From positions 1-33,787 of the forward strand of contig CANPZB010000016.1 in assembly GCA_947588755.1 (NCBI GenBank): 33,787 nt of DNA, in the 5' to 3' direction. The position numbers and the translations under genes were made by a program. This DNA comes from Candidatus Gastranaerophilales bacterium. GTDB taxonomy: Bacteria > Cyanobacteriota > Vampirovibrionia > Gastranaerophilales > Gastranaerophilaceae. The notes under the pieces were generated by a model. The model was not told the DNA's origin. It made no database searches and saw only the letters and a list, made by a program, of their open reading frames with translations. This document shows positions 17,173 through 24,110 of the stretch, piece by piece. Position 1 is the stretch's first letter, and every line of letters starts with the position of its first letter.

Positions 17173-19302
17173 ATGAATATAAATAAAAAAATTTTATCGG
17201 CGGTAATGATTATATCGCAGTTTTTTACAATGCAAATATGTTTTGCAAATGAGCAGGTAACGCCGTTTTATAAATATCCAGATTATTCGTATATGTTCAA
17301 CGGAAATGACAAGTTCGAAAAATTTAACAGAAAAGTTTTTAAACTTAACAACAAATTTAACAAATATGCACTTCGCCCCATTCATACGGTATGGACGTCA
17401 ATTCTTCCCGAATATGTCATTGACAGAATACATTCGGCTACTTTAAATATTGAATATCCTATCAGACTCATAAGCACACTTATACAGCGGGATTTTAAAT
17501 CTGCGGGAACGGAAACCGTCAGATTTGCGGCAAATACAACGGTAGGACTCGGCGGGCTTTATGACCCCGCAAAAAGTGTTTTCAAAATTGAGCCTGTATC
17601 CGAAAATATGGAGCAGGCACTTGCAAAATGCCATGTAAAACAAGGTCCTTATATGGTTGTTCCAGTAATATCTTCTACAAGTCCGAGAAACATTACGGGA
17701 AGAATTTTCGATACCGCTTTAAATCCGTCATCTTACATTGCTACTCCTATACTTGCTATGATTAAAGCGGGACTTTTTATCAACAAAAGTTATACTTTTC
17801 AGCCTTTAGTTAAAATGGTGGAATCTAATTTTGCCGATCCTTATGATATTGCCAGAAAAATATACGGAATTGATAACTATATAAAATGCACAAATTTAGA
17901 CAGAAAGAAAAACCTTTTTGATGCCATTAATGCCCAAAATAGTGAAAATACCGAGGAAACCGTAAATAATACCGATAATTCCGGGTTGAATATATTTAAT
18001 GCTTCAAATGAAAATTCCGAAAAAGAGTTAACGGTTAGTGACATTATAAAAGGCGGTGCAAGCATAGATAACCTTATTTTAAAAAGTTATAATACGGACA
18101 ATGCAAATCTTCTGGCTGATATAGTTTTGTTTGATTACAAGCCTCAATCGCCCATTGTGGATGCCATGCGAACTGTTTTATTTGATTTTCCCGAGATAAA
18201 CAATTCGATATGGTCTGAAATTTCTTTATGGAACAGAAGTTTTAGCAGAAGAATAAAAACATCCTCAATAAACATGTTTGAAGGACGTGAAAATTACAAA
18301 TTCAGATATATACTTCAAAAAGACAAAAATTCACCGCTTGCGATTATATATCCGTCAATAGGTGAAAGTATGTCATCACATCACTCGGTTGTGCTTGCAA
18401 AGTTATTTTATGATGAAGGGTATTCTGTTGTCATGCCGGGAAGCCATTTTCAGTGGGAATTTGTAAAGAGTATGCCTGATGATTACAGACCCGGTATTCC
18501 TTCCAAAGATGCCGAACTGCTCCATACATTAACCGTTAAAATGGTCGAAAGCCTTCAAAACAAATACTCTTGCCAATTCGGCGATAAGGTAGTTATAGGG
18601 ACTTCTTTCGGAGCAATGATGACAATGTTTATTGCGGATATTGAATCCCGTAACAATATGCTCGGCAATGCAAAATTTATATCAATTAATCCGCCGATAG
18701 AACTTCTTTATGCAATGCGTCAGATAGATAAAAATAATGAGGATTGGAATAAAAGACCATACGGTTTAAAAGAAAAAGCGGGGCTTGCTGCGGCAAAAGT
18801 TCTTTATTTTTACAACAATATGGAAAAAATAGCTGATAATTCGGATAATATTAATTTACCCGTTACGGATGAGGAAGGAAAATTGATTACAGGTTTTATA
18901 ATGCATCAAAAACTGTCCGATTTGATTTATACAATTGAACATGGGGCAGAATCAAAAAATCCCGAGAAAATTTATGCAATGATTAACAATATGAATTTTG
19001 AAGATTATGCAAAAAAATATCTTTTGTCCGATGAAAACAATTCAACAGATAATTTAAGCAGTGTCACAAGTTTATGGCAAATAAAAGATTATCTGCAAAA
19101 TAACGACAATTATAAAATTTATCATACACTCGATGACTATCTTGTCAACGGCAAACAACTGAAAGAACTAAAGTCTTATACTGGAAACAAAACCGTTTTG
19201 TTCAGTAACGGTTCTCATCTGGGTTGTTTATACAGAAAAGAATTTTTAGACGAATTAAAAAAAGATATTACATTAACAAAAGAACTCGCCGCAGTTCAAT
19301 AA
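17173..19302 (+). CDS. MlaA-like domain fused to an alpha/beta-hydrolase-like domain
   Basis: A 709-residue exported protein (signal peptide about 1-25, with no convincing lipobox). Residues 38-240 match the MlaA/VacJ pattern: FEKFNRKVFKLNNKFNKYALRPI, RFAANTTVGLGGLYDP, MEQALAKCHVKQGPYMVVPV. MlaA removes stray phospholipids from the outer leaflet of the outer membrane. After an Asn-rich linker (about 245-290), the second half looks like an alpha/beta hydrolase. It has IIYPSIGES, the nucleophile elbow GTSFG (Ser478) and a late His682 in NGSHLG that could complete a triad. MlaA is normally a single-domain lipoprotein of about 250 residues. The fusion suggests coupling of lipid removal to lipid hydrolysis, which is inference. 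The SD is GATGAGG. Confidence 0.8.
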   Translation: MNINKKILSAVMIISQFFTMQICFANEQVTPFYKYPDYSYMFNGNDKFEKFNRKVFKLNNKFNKYALRPIHTVWTSILPEYVIDRIHSATLNIEYPIRLISTLIQRDFKSAGTETVRFAANTTVGLGGLYDPAKSVFKIEPVSENMEQALAKCHVKQGPYMVVPVISSTSPRNITGRIFDTALNPSSYIATPILAMIKAGLFINKSYTFQPLVKMVESNFADPYDIARKIYGIDNYIKCTNLDRKKNLFDAINAQNSENTEETVNNTDNSGLNIFNASNENSEKELTVSDIIKGGASIDNLILKSYNTDNANLLADIVLFDYKPQSPIVDAMRTVLFDFPEINNSIWSEISLWNRSFSRRIKTSSINMFEGRENYKFRYILQKDKNSPLAIIYPSIGESMSSHHSVVLAKLFYDEGYSVVMPGSHFQWEFVKSMPDDYRPGIPSKDAELLHTLTVKMVESLQNKYSCQFGDKVVIGTSFGAMMTMFIADIESRNNMLGNAKFISINPPIELLYAMRQIDKNNEDWNKRPYGLKEKAGLAAAKVLYFYNNMEKIADNSDNINLPVTDEEGKLITGFIMHQKLSDLIYTIEHGAESKNPEKIYAMINNMNFEDYAKKYLLSDENNSTDNLSSVTSLWQIKDYLQNNDNYKIYHTLDDYLVNGKQLKELKSYTGNKTVLFSNGSHLGCLYRKEFLDELKKDITLTKELAAVQ

Positions 19303-19313
19303 CAGTCTGCACT

Positions 19314-19342
19314 TTGTAATTTTTTTTAAATTCTGATATATT
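19314..19342 (+). promoter_or_regulatory. Predicted promoter giving a leaderless dtd transcript
   Basis: TTGTAA (19314-19319), 17 bases and TATATT (19337-19342) are followed by exactly six bases before the dtd ATG at 19349. There is no SD in the preceding sequence. Confidence 0.55.
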
Positions 19343-19348
19343 ATTTAT

Positions 19349-19786
19349 ATGAAAGCACTTGTTCAAAGGGTAAAAAACGCTTCCGTACACATTGACGGCG
19401 AATTGTATTCATCAATAAATTACGGTCTGTTAATTTTTGTCGGTGTCGAGAAAAATGATGAGACTTTTAATGCCGATAAGCTTGCCGAAAAAATAATCAA
19501 TTTAAGAATTTTTGAAGATGAAAACGCCAAAATGAATTTGTCCGCACTTGATGTTAAAGCTGAAATACTCATTGTCTCGCAATTTACGTTATGCGGGAGC
19601 TGTAAAAAAGGTACAAGACCGTCGTTTGATAATTCTGCACCTCCTGAAAAAGCTTTACATCTGTATGAATACTTTGTAAATTGTTTTAAAAACAAAAATC
19701 TTGTGATAAAAACGGGTAAATTCAGAGCAATGATGGATGTATCTCTTGTTAATAACGGGCCTGTTACATTTCTTATTGAGAAATAA
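19349..19786 (+). CDS. dtd: D-aminoacyl-tRNA deacylase
   Basis: A 145-residue cytoplasmic enzyme that hydrolyses D-aminoacyl-tRNA to keep D-amino acids out of translation. It starts MKALVQRVKNASVHIDGE and has the catalytic-loop motif SQFTLCGSCKKGTRPSF. The cross-subunit Gly-Pro motif is present as LVNNGPVTFLIE. The usual FGA before it reads FRA here, a mild deviation. The length is exact for the family. It is preceded by a leaderless-type promoter. Confidence 0.96.
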   Translation: MKALVQRVKNASVHIDGELYSSINYGLLIFVGVEKNDETFNADKLAEKIINLRIFEDENAKMNLSALDVKAEILIVSQFTLCGSCKKGTRPSFDNSAPPEKALHLYEYFVNCFKNKNLVIKTGKFRAMMDVSLVNNGPVTFLIEK

Positions 19787-19796
19787 TTATTACTAC

Positions 19797-19824
19797 TTGA
19801 TTTTTTTATAATCCATGCTATAAT
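19797..19824 (+). promoter_or_regulatory. Predicted promoter of the zinc-ribbon/rimM/trmD operon
   Basis: TTGATT (19797-19802), 16 bases and a perfect TATAAT (19819-19824) stand about 110 bases before the start codon. This leaves a long untranslated leader, unusual beside the leaderless neighbours. Confidence 0.6.
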
Positions 19825-19867
19825 GTAACTGCAAGGATATATATTTATATTTTATTGTATTGAGGAG

Positions 19868-19901
19868 CAATATTATTTGGTTTACTAAACCCGTATTATT
19901 G
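19868..19901 (+). promoter_or_regulatory. Possible structured mRNA leader
   Basis: Within the roughly 100-base leader, GGTTT (19879-19883) pairs with AAACC (19887-19891), and CAATA (19868-19872) with TATTG (19897-19901), giving an interrupted hairpin. No U run follows, so it is not a terminator. Autoregulation by the RGG-like product is conceivable but unproven. Confidence 0.25.
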
Positions 19902-19932
19902 AATTATTTTTTAAATTAAGAGGCTATTAATT

Positions 19933-20916
19933 ATGTATGTAAACAAGTGTATCAAGTGTGGTCGTGAGTTTGAAACAAAAAACCCCAAAAGAGTTATTTG
20001 TCCTGATTGTCTTTATCCCGATAAAAAAATGATGATTTCTCAGGACGATTCTCAAACGGAAGTGAAAAATACGGCTCAGGAAGCTGTTTTTGAAGCACAG
20101 GAAGGTTTTGCAAAAACGGAAGAACCCCCGCGTTATTACAGTGCCGGCGGTAACGAACAACAGGATTACAGCCGTAATCAAAGAGCATATAACCAGAATA
20201 ATTATCAACGTGATAACAGACAAGGCGGGTATAACCGCGGAGGTTACAATAATCGTCAGGGTAACAACAGGCAGGGCGGTTATAATCGTTTTAATAATCG
20301 TCAGGGCGGTTATCAAAACAGGCCTCAACAGGGCGGTTTTAACAAGGGCGGATTTCAAAACAGACGTCCTCAGCAGGGCGGTTTCAATAAAGGCGGATTT
20401 AATAAGCGTCATGCAGGCAAAAGCAAGGCTCCGAAACAACTTCTTGTCAGCAAGGAGCAGCTTGAACAAATTGAAATGCTCTATAAGCTTATGCTTCCTT
20501 TACCAAATCCCGATTGTCATGAAACTATCGGCGAAAAAATCGGGCTTGAACCGAGAAAAGTTTTCTTCGGTATTAATTTAGTCAGACAAAAGCTTATGCT
20601 TCCAAAATTACCCTTCCCAAAACGTAAATTGGCTATTTCTCCGGACCAGCTTTTTGCAATTAAGAACTTATATGAACCTTTACTTCCGCTGCCTCCTATC
20701 GGTTGCCATAAAATTATTGCGGCACAACTCAAAATGGATGAGTGGCGTGTCCATGTCGGTATAGGTTTAATTCGTTCTCAAATGGGGCTTCAGCGTTGGA
20801 ATGAGGACAGACCTGATGTACCGGAAGAATTTAAAAAGAAGGATACTGATGCCGCTGCTGATGGTGCAAAAGAAAAGAAAACAAAGCGTAAAAAATCTGA
20901 AACTGCGGAAGAATAG
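19933..20916 (+). CDS. Zinc-ribbon, RGG-like linker and duplicated C-terminal domain protein
   Basis: A 327-residue protein. Cys6-Cys9 and Cys23-Cys26 form a zinc ribbon of the CxxC type. Residues 75-160 are a disordered Gly/Asn/Arg/Gln-rich stretch with about eight NRQGGY- or QGGFNKGGF-like repeats, as in RNA-binding RGG proteins. Two copies of a domain of about 56 residues follow (172-227 and 233-288), sharing S-x-x-QL-x-x-I-x-x-LY-x-x-(L/M)LPLP-x-x-x-CH and GI-x-L(I/V)R. The tail is Lys-rich. I recognise no family for the duplicated domain. It is followed directly by rimM and trmD (ATG right after TAG), so a role in ribosome or tRNA work is plausible from context. The SD is AGAGGCT. Confidence 0.8.
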   Translation: MYVNKCIKCGREFETKNPKRVICPDCLYPDKKMMISQDDSQTEVKNTAQEAVFEAQEGFAKTEEPPRYYSAGGNEQQDYSRNQRAYNQNNYQRDNRQGGYNRGGYNNRQGNNRQGGYNRFNNRQGGYQNRPQQGGFNKGGFQNRRPQQGGFNKGGFNKRHAGKSKAPKQLLVSKEQLEQIEMLYKLMLPLPNPDCHETIGEKIGLEPRKVFFGINLVRQKLMLPKLPFPKRKLAISPDQLFAIKNLYEPLLPLPPIGCHKIIAAQLKMDEWRVHVGIGLIRSQMGLQRWNEDRPDVPEEFKKKDTDAAADGAKEKKTKRKKSETAEE

Positions 20917-21435
20917 ATGGATAAATATATTTCTGTAGGAAAGATTTTAAATTTCCATGGTATTCAAGGCGAAGCTAAAGTTGGCTTTTCAAAGGGCAGG
21001 CAGGATTTTTTCCTTTCTTTGAAAAAAGTTTTTGTTAAAAAAGATAATAACTATATTCCGCTGAATATATTGAATATAAGAATAAGCAAGACTTTTGCCA
21101 TAGTAAAATTTGACGGTATAAATTCAATTAATGATATTGTCGAATTTAAAAATTGTCTTATCTTTACGCAGGAAAAAGAGATTAGAGAAAGACTGGATGA
21201 GGACGAGTTTTTAATAGATGAACTTGTCGGTCTTGAAGTGTTTGACTGTGATGATAAGAAGGTCGGATTTGTTGTCGGAGTTTCCAATAACGGGGCAAAC
21301 GATTTGTTATCCGTAAAAACAAAGTCAGGCAGAATTTCTTTAATTCCGTTTGTAAAAGCGATAGTTACATCGGTTGATATTAAAGGGAAAAAAGTTATTA
21401 TTAATAAAATAGAGGGGCTTATTGATGAAATTTAG
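20917..21435 (+). CDS. rimM: 16S rRNA processing protein RimM
   Basis: A 172-residue factor that assists maturation of the 30S ribosomal head. It starts ISVGKILNFHGIQGEAKVGF, the family signature. The N-terminal RimM domain is followed by a PRC-like beta barrel (about 95-172, DEFLIDELVGLEVFDCDDKKVG, and NDLLSVKTKSGRISLIPFVKAIV). It starts immediately after the stop of the zinc-ribbon gene and overlaps trmD by 11 bases, the usual rimM-trmD pairing. rpsP and the KH-domain gene that often precede it are absent here. Confidence 0.96.
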   Translation: MDKYISVGKILNFHGIQGEAKVGFSKGRQDFFLSLKKVFVKKDNNYIPLNILNIRISKTFAIVKFDGINSINDIVEFKNCLIFTQEKEIRERLDEDEFLIDELVGLEVFDCDDKKVGFVVGVSNNGANDLLSVKTKSGRISLIPFVKAIVTSVDIKGKKVIINKIEGLIDEI

Positions 21436-22114
21436 TATTCTGACCTTGTTTCCCGAGATGATTGAAACGTATTCAAAATACAGTATTCTTAAACGTGCCG
21501 TTGAATTTGGTGCTATTTCTTTGGATATTATTAACCCGAGGGATTATACTCTTGATAAGCACCGAAAAGTTGATGATACACCTTATGGCGGCGGTGCGGG
21601 AATGGTTTTGATGGTACAGCCCTATGTAGATGCCTATGAAAGTATTAATAAATCCGAAAATACCGTAACAGTTATGTTAACCCCGCAGGGAAAACCGTTA
21701 AACGACAAATTGGTTGATGATTTGTCCGAATTTGAACAGATGATTTTGTTATGCGGTCATTATGAGGGCTTTGATGAAAGAATACGAGACATAATAAAGC
21801 CTGTCGAAGTTTCTCTCGGCGATTTTGTATTAACTGGCGGTGAATTACCCGCTTTGTGCCTTATTGATGCAGTTAGCCGTAAAATAGAAGGAACGCTCGG
21901 AAAAATAGAATCCGCACATCAAGACAGCTTTGCTAACGGTTTGCTTGAATATCCGCATTACACCAAGCCGAGAGAATTCAGAAATCTTAAAGTACCCGAA
22001 GTCCTTTTGAACGGTAATCATAAAGACATTGAACAATTCAGAACGGATGAAAGCATTAAGCGTACCAAATTAAAACGTCCCGACCTGTACGAAAAATGGA
22101 AAGCTTCTCACTAG
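21425..22114 (+). CDS. trmD: tRNA (guanine-N1-)-methyltransferase TrmD
   Basis: A 229-residue SPOUT-family enzyme that makes m1G37 in tRNA and prevents frameshifting. It starts MKFSILTLFPEMIETY and contains KVDDTPYGGGAGMVLM, ILLCGHYEGFDERI and SLGDFVLTGGELPAL, which form the knotted SAM site. I start it at the ATG at 21425 rather than a TTG three bases earlier, because the ATG follows a GGGG-containing SD. The usual downstream rplS is missing; a convergent gene follows instead. Confidence 0.97.
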   Translation: MKFSILTLFPEMIETYSKYSILKRAVEFGAISLDIINPRDYTLDKHRKVDDTPYGGGAGMVLMVQPYVDAYESINKSENTVTVMLTPQGKPLNDKLVDDLSEFEQMILLCGHYEGFDERIRDIIKPVEVSLGDFVLTGGELPALCLIDAVSRKIEGTLGKIESAHQDSFANGLLEYPHYTKPREFRNLKVPEVLLNGNHKDIEQFRTDESIKRTKLKRPDLYEKWKASH

Positions 22115-22117
22115 TTA

Positions 22118-22579
22118 CTATTTGTTAAGCGGGTTTTTATGTCCCAGACCTAATCCGTCTTTCAGGAAGGTAAGGAGTGCATATCCGGCAAGTCCTATTG
22201 CACTGCCTTTTGAAAGTACATCTTTTCCGAATAGTGCTGCTGTACCGAGTGTCAGAGGAATTACTTCATTCACAAGCATTGATGTAAATCCTTTAAGGTA
22301 GCCTATTGCCGAGTTAAAAAATCTTCTCCAATTGCTGTTCATTTCAAATCTCAGAACGGATTTTTTCATACCGTCTAATGTATCACTCGGATTTGATAAC
22401 TGCATTGTATCGGTGTATCTTTTTGCCGTAATATTTGCATCTTTGACATTAGAATACGTATCAGCCTGAATTTTGCCGAGAATATGCGAGTCATGTGCTA
22501 TAAAGCCCAGAGCAGTTATCCCTACGCCCTTAGCCAAATACTTATATACATTTTTCTTCGTTAATATTGACAGACTCAT
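22118..22579 (-). CDS. Hypothetical protein with hydrophobic segments, 153 residues
   Basis: I do not recognise this protein. It has an amphipathic start (LTKKNVYKYLAKGVGITALGFIAH), a charged middle (about 35-85) and two hydrophobic stretches near the C-terminus (about 100-120 and 125-140, including the Gly/Ala-rich GSAIGLAGYALLTFL). No signal peptide is evident. It starts 8 bases after the HEAT-repeat gene and its SD is AAGGAATA within that gene's end, so the two form one operon. It ends 3 bases from the convergent trmD stop. Confidence 0.65.
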   Translation of the reverse strand: MSLSILTKKNVYKYLAKGVGITALGFIAHDSHILGKIQADTYSNVKDANITAKRYTDTMQLSNPSDTLDGMKKSVLRFEMNSNWRRFFNSAIGYLKGFTSMLVNEVIPLTLGTAALFGKDVLSKGSAIGLAGYALLTFLKDGLGLGHKNPLNK

Positions 22580-22587
22580 TATTTATA

Positions 22588-23391
22588 TTATTCCTTATTT
22601 TCACTTTTTTGGGTTTTTTCCGGTTTGTTTGTTACATCAAATTCTTTTTCTATTGTTTGCCCCGACATTTTCAACAGAATGTCTGTTGCCTGAAGCGAGT
22701 CATGTCCGTAGCCTTGCGGGTTGTTTTGCATATTCTTGAGAACTCCGACGGTATAGTCATTACCCGTTACCATTCTTGAACTCAATGCTCCTAGTGCAAA
22801 TGTTCTTACCGGAGCGTACGGATCTTGAAGCATTTTATTTATAAGTGCAGTTAATGCCAAATCGTCTTTTCTTGACTCATCTTCTTCAAGTCTGGCAACA
22901 ACTTCTTTTGCCCCCATCATCCTGACTTCTTTATCCTGACTGTTCAGGTAATTTTCCAAATTCTTTATGTATTCATCAGTTAATTGAACAATTTTGCGTT
23001 TTTCGGTTTTCTTGTTTTGCTTTTGTTCATTTTGCCGTGTTGTTTCTTCACTATTATATTTGTTATTAAAGTTTTCGGTATAATAATTTGAAGGATAGCA
23101 TTGTGCTGATGAACATGGCTGTTGTGTGCCGTATGAAGGAGCATTTACGTTATATACAGGCGGCTGGCTTCCGGGAGTGGATACTGACGGATTAAATATT
23201 TGAATGTTTACTCCCGAATAATTGGGCGGCACTTGTGTTGTAAAACTCTGAGCAGCCGGTTGTGCATAACCGTTTTGGTAACACATTGCCGCAGGTTGTA
23301 TATTTGTTTGCGGATTTGATACAACCTGATTTTGTATCTGTTTGACCTGATTTGTTTGAGGCATTTGATTTTGACCTACTGAATTTTGCAT
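22588..23391 (-). CDS. HEAT-repeat protein with a Gln/Asn/Pro-rich N-terminus
   Basis: A 267-residue protein. The first 110 residues are low-complexity and rich in Gln, Asn, Pro and Tyr, probably disordered. From about 130 to 250 there are two or three HEAT-like helix pairs: LENYLNSQDKEVRMMGAKEVVARL, then LINKMLQDPYAPVRTFALGALSS. Such repeats bind proteins. There is no signal peptide or membrane segment. The start is supported by the SD AAGGATA. It is co-transcribed with the 153-residue membrane protein. The function is not known. Confidence 0.75.
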   Translation of the reverse strand: MQNSVGQNQMPQTNQVKQIQNQVVSNPQTNIQPAAMCYQNGYAQPAAQSFTTQVPPNYSGVNIQIFNPSVSTPGSQPPVYNVNAPSYGTQQPCSSAQCYPSNYYTENFNNKYNSEETTRQNEQKQNKKTEKRKIVQLTDEYIKNLENYLNSQDKEVRMMGAKEVVARLEEDESRKDDLALTALINKMLQDPYAPVRTFALGALSSRMVTGNDYTVGVLKNMQNNPQGYGHDSLQATDILLKMSGQTIEKEFDVTNKPEKTQKSENKE

Positions 23392-23506
23392 TTATAACTA
23401 TCCTTATACACTACTTATATAAATAAAGTACTTTTATCTTAAAATATTGCCTTTTTTTCTAAAATTTTAAGAAATATTAAGTAGTTTTATATTTTTATAC
23501 AGAGGA

Positions 23507-23512
23507 TATAAT
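23507..23512 (+). promoter_or_regulatory. Putative -10 box six bases before a start codon
   Basis: A perfect TATAAT is followed by six bases and then the ATG at 23519. The -35 region (about 23484) is poor. GAGG at 23502-23505 could alternatively serve as a distant SD, so a leaderless mRNA is only one reading. Confidence 0.4.
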
Positions 23513-23518
23513 TAGAAT

Positions 23519-24103
23519 ATGGATAATTACGAGGAAAATTACTTAAATCGGCGTCCGCAGGACTTATGTAAAATGTGCGGAAAATGCTGTAAAGTTGTGA
23601 CTACCCCCGTACCTTACGAGGAATTGCTGGAAAAAGCCAAAAATAACGACAAAGCGGCAAAAGATTTTCTTGATATATTTGTGCCGTTTGATTCTATAGA
23701 AGCGGCGAGAGAAAAAGACGCTTCTATTGTAGATAATATTATTGATACAATGAAATCTGATAACCCCGATTTTTCTCCTGAAGGTATGACTTTTTATACC
23801 TGTAAATATTTAGGTAAAGATAATAAATGCACAAACTACGAAGAAAGACCGGCTTTATGCAGACGTTTTCCTGCGACGCCATGGGCTATAACTCCGCCCG
23901 ATTGCGGATTTGAAGGCTGGCTGTTTTGGAAAAGAGAAGAAATTAAAGAAAAAATAAGACACGAAAAAGAAGAATTACTTGAATTAAAACTGCTTAAAAC
24001 CAGAAATGTAAATCAGCAGATTATGGAAAGAATTCAGGTTGTAGAAAACAAAATTCACAAAAACATTGATTTATACAAAAAATACGGTTCTGAATTCTGG
24101 TAA
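23519..24103 (+). CDS. YkgJ-family Cys-cluster protein
   Basis: A 194-residue protein of the YkgJ/zinc- or iron-chelating group (formerly UPF0153). It shows LCKMCGKCCKVV (Cys17, Cys20, Cys23, Cys24 region) and then CKYLGKDNKCTNYEERPALCRRFP with three more Cys, the family layout for binding a metal or Fe-S cluster. A fourth element, PPDCGFEGW, adds another Cys. The C-terminus is a charged helix of about 50 residues. The biochemical role of the family is not settled. It is a single gene between a divergent and a convergent neighbour, 7 bases from the stop of the GH57 gene. Confidence 0.85.
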   Translation: MDNYEENYLNRRPQDLCKMCGKCCKVVTTPVPYEELLEKAKNNDKAAKDFLDIFVPFDSIEAAREKDASIVDNIIDTMKSDNPDFSPEGMTFYTCKYLGKDNKCTNYEERPALCRRFPATPWAITPPDCGFEGWLFWKREEIKEKIRHEKEELLELKLLKTRNVNQQIMERIQVVENKIHKNIDLYKKYGSEFW

Positions 24104-24110
24104 TGAACGG

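Noticed and set aside
19927-20469. Long open frame on the minus strand opposite the zinc-ribbon/RGG-like gene, with a hydrophobic-looking translation
   Set aside because: It is a shadow of the repeated Gly/Asn/Arg codons of the plus-strand gene; the plus frame has an SD, a zinc ribbon and operon context, while the minus frame has no recognisable signal.
21422-21424. TTG as the start of trmD
   Set aside because: The ATG three bases later has better SD spacing and gives the conserved N-terminus MKFSILTLFPEM.
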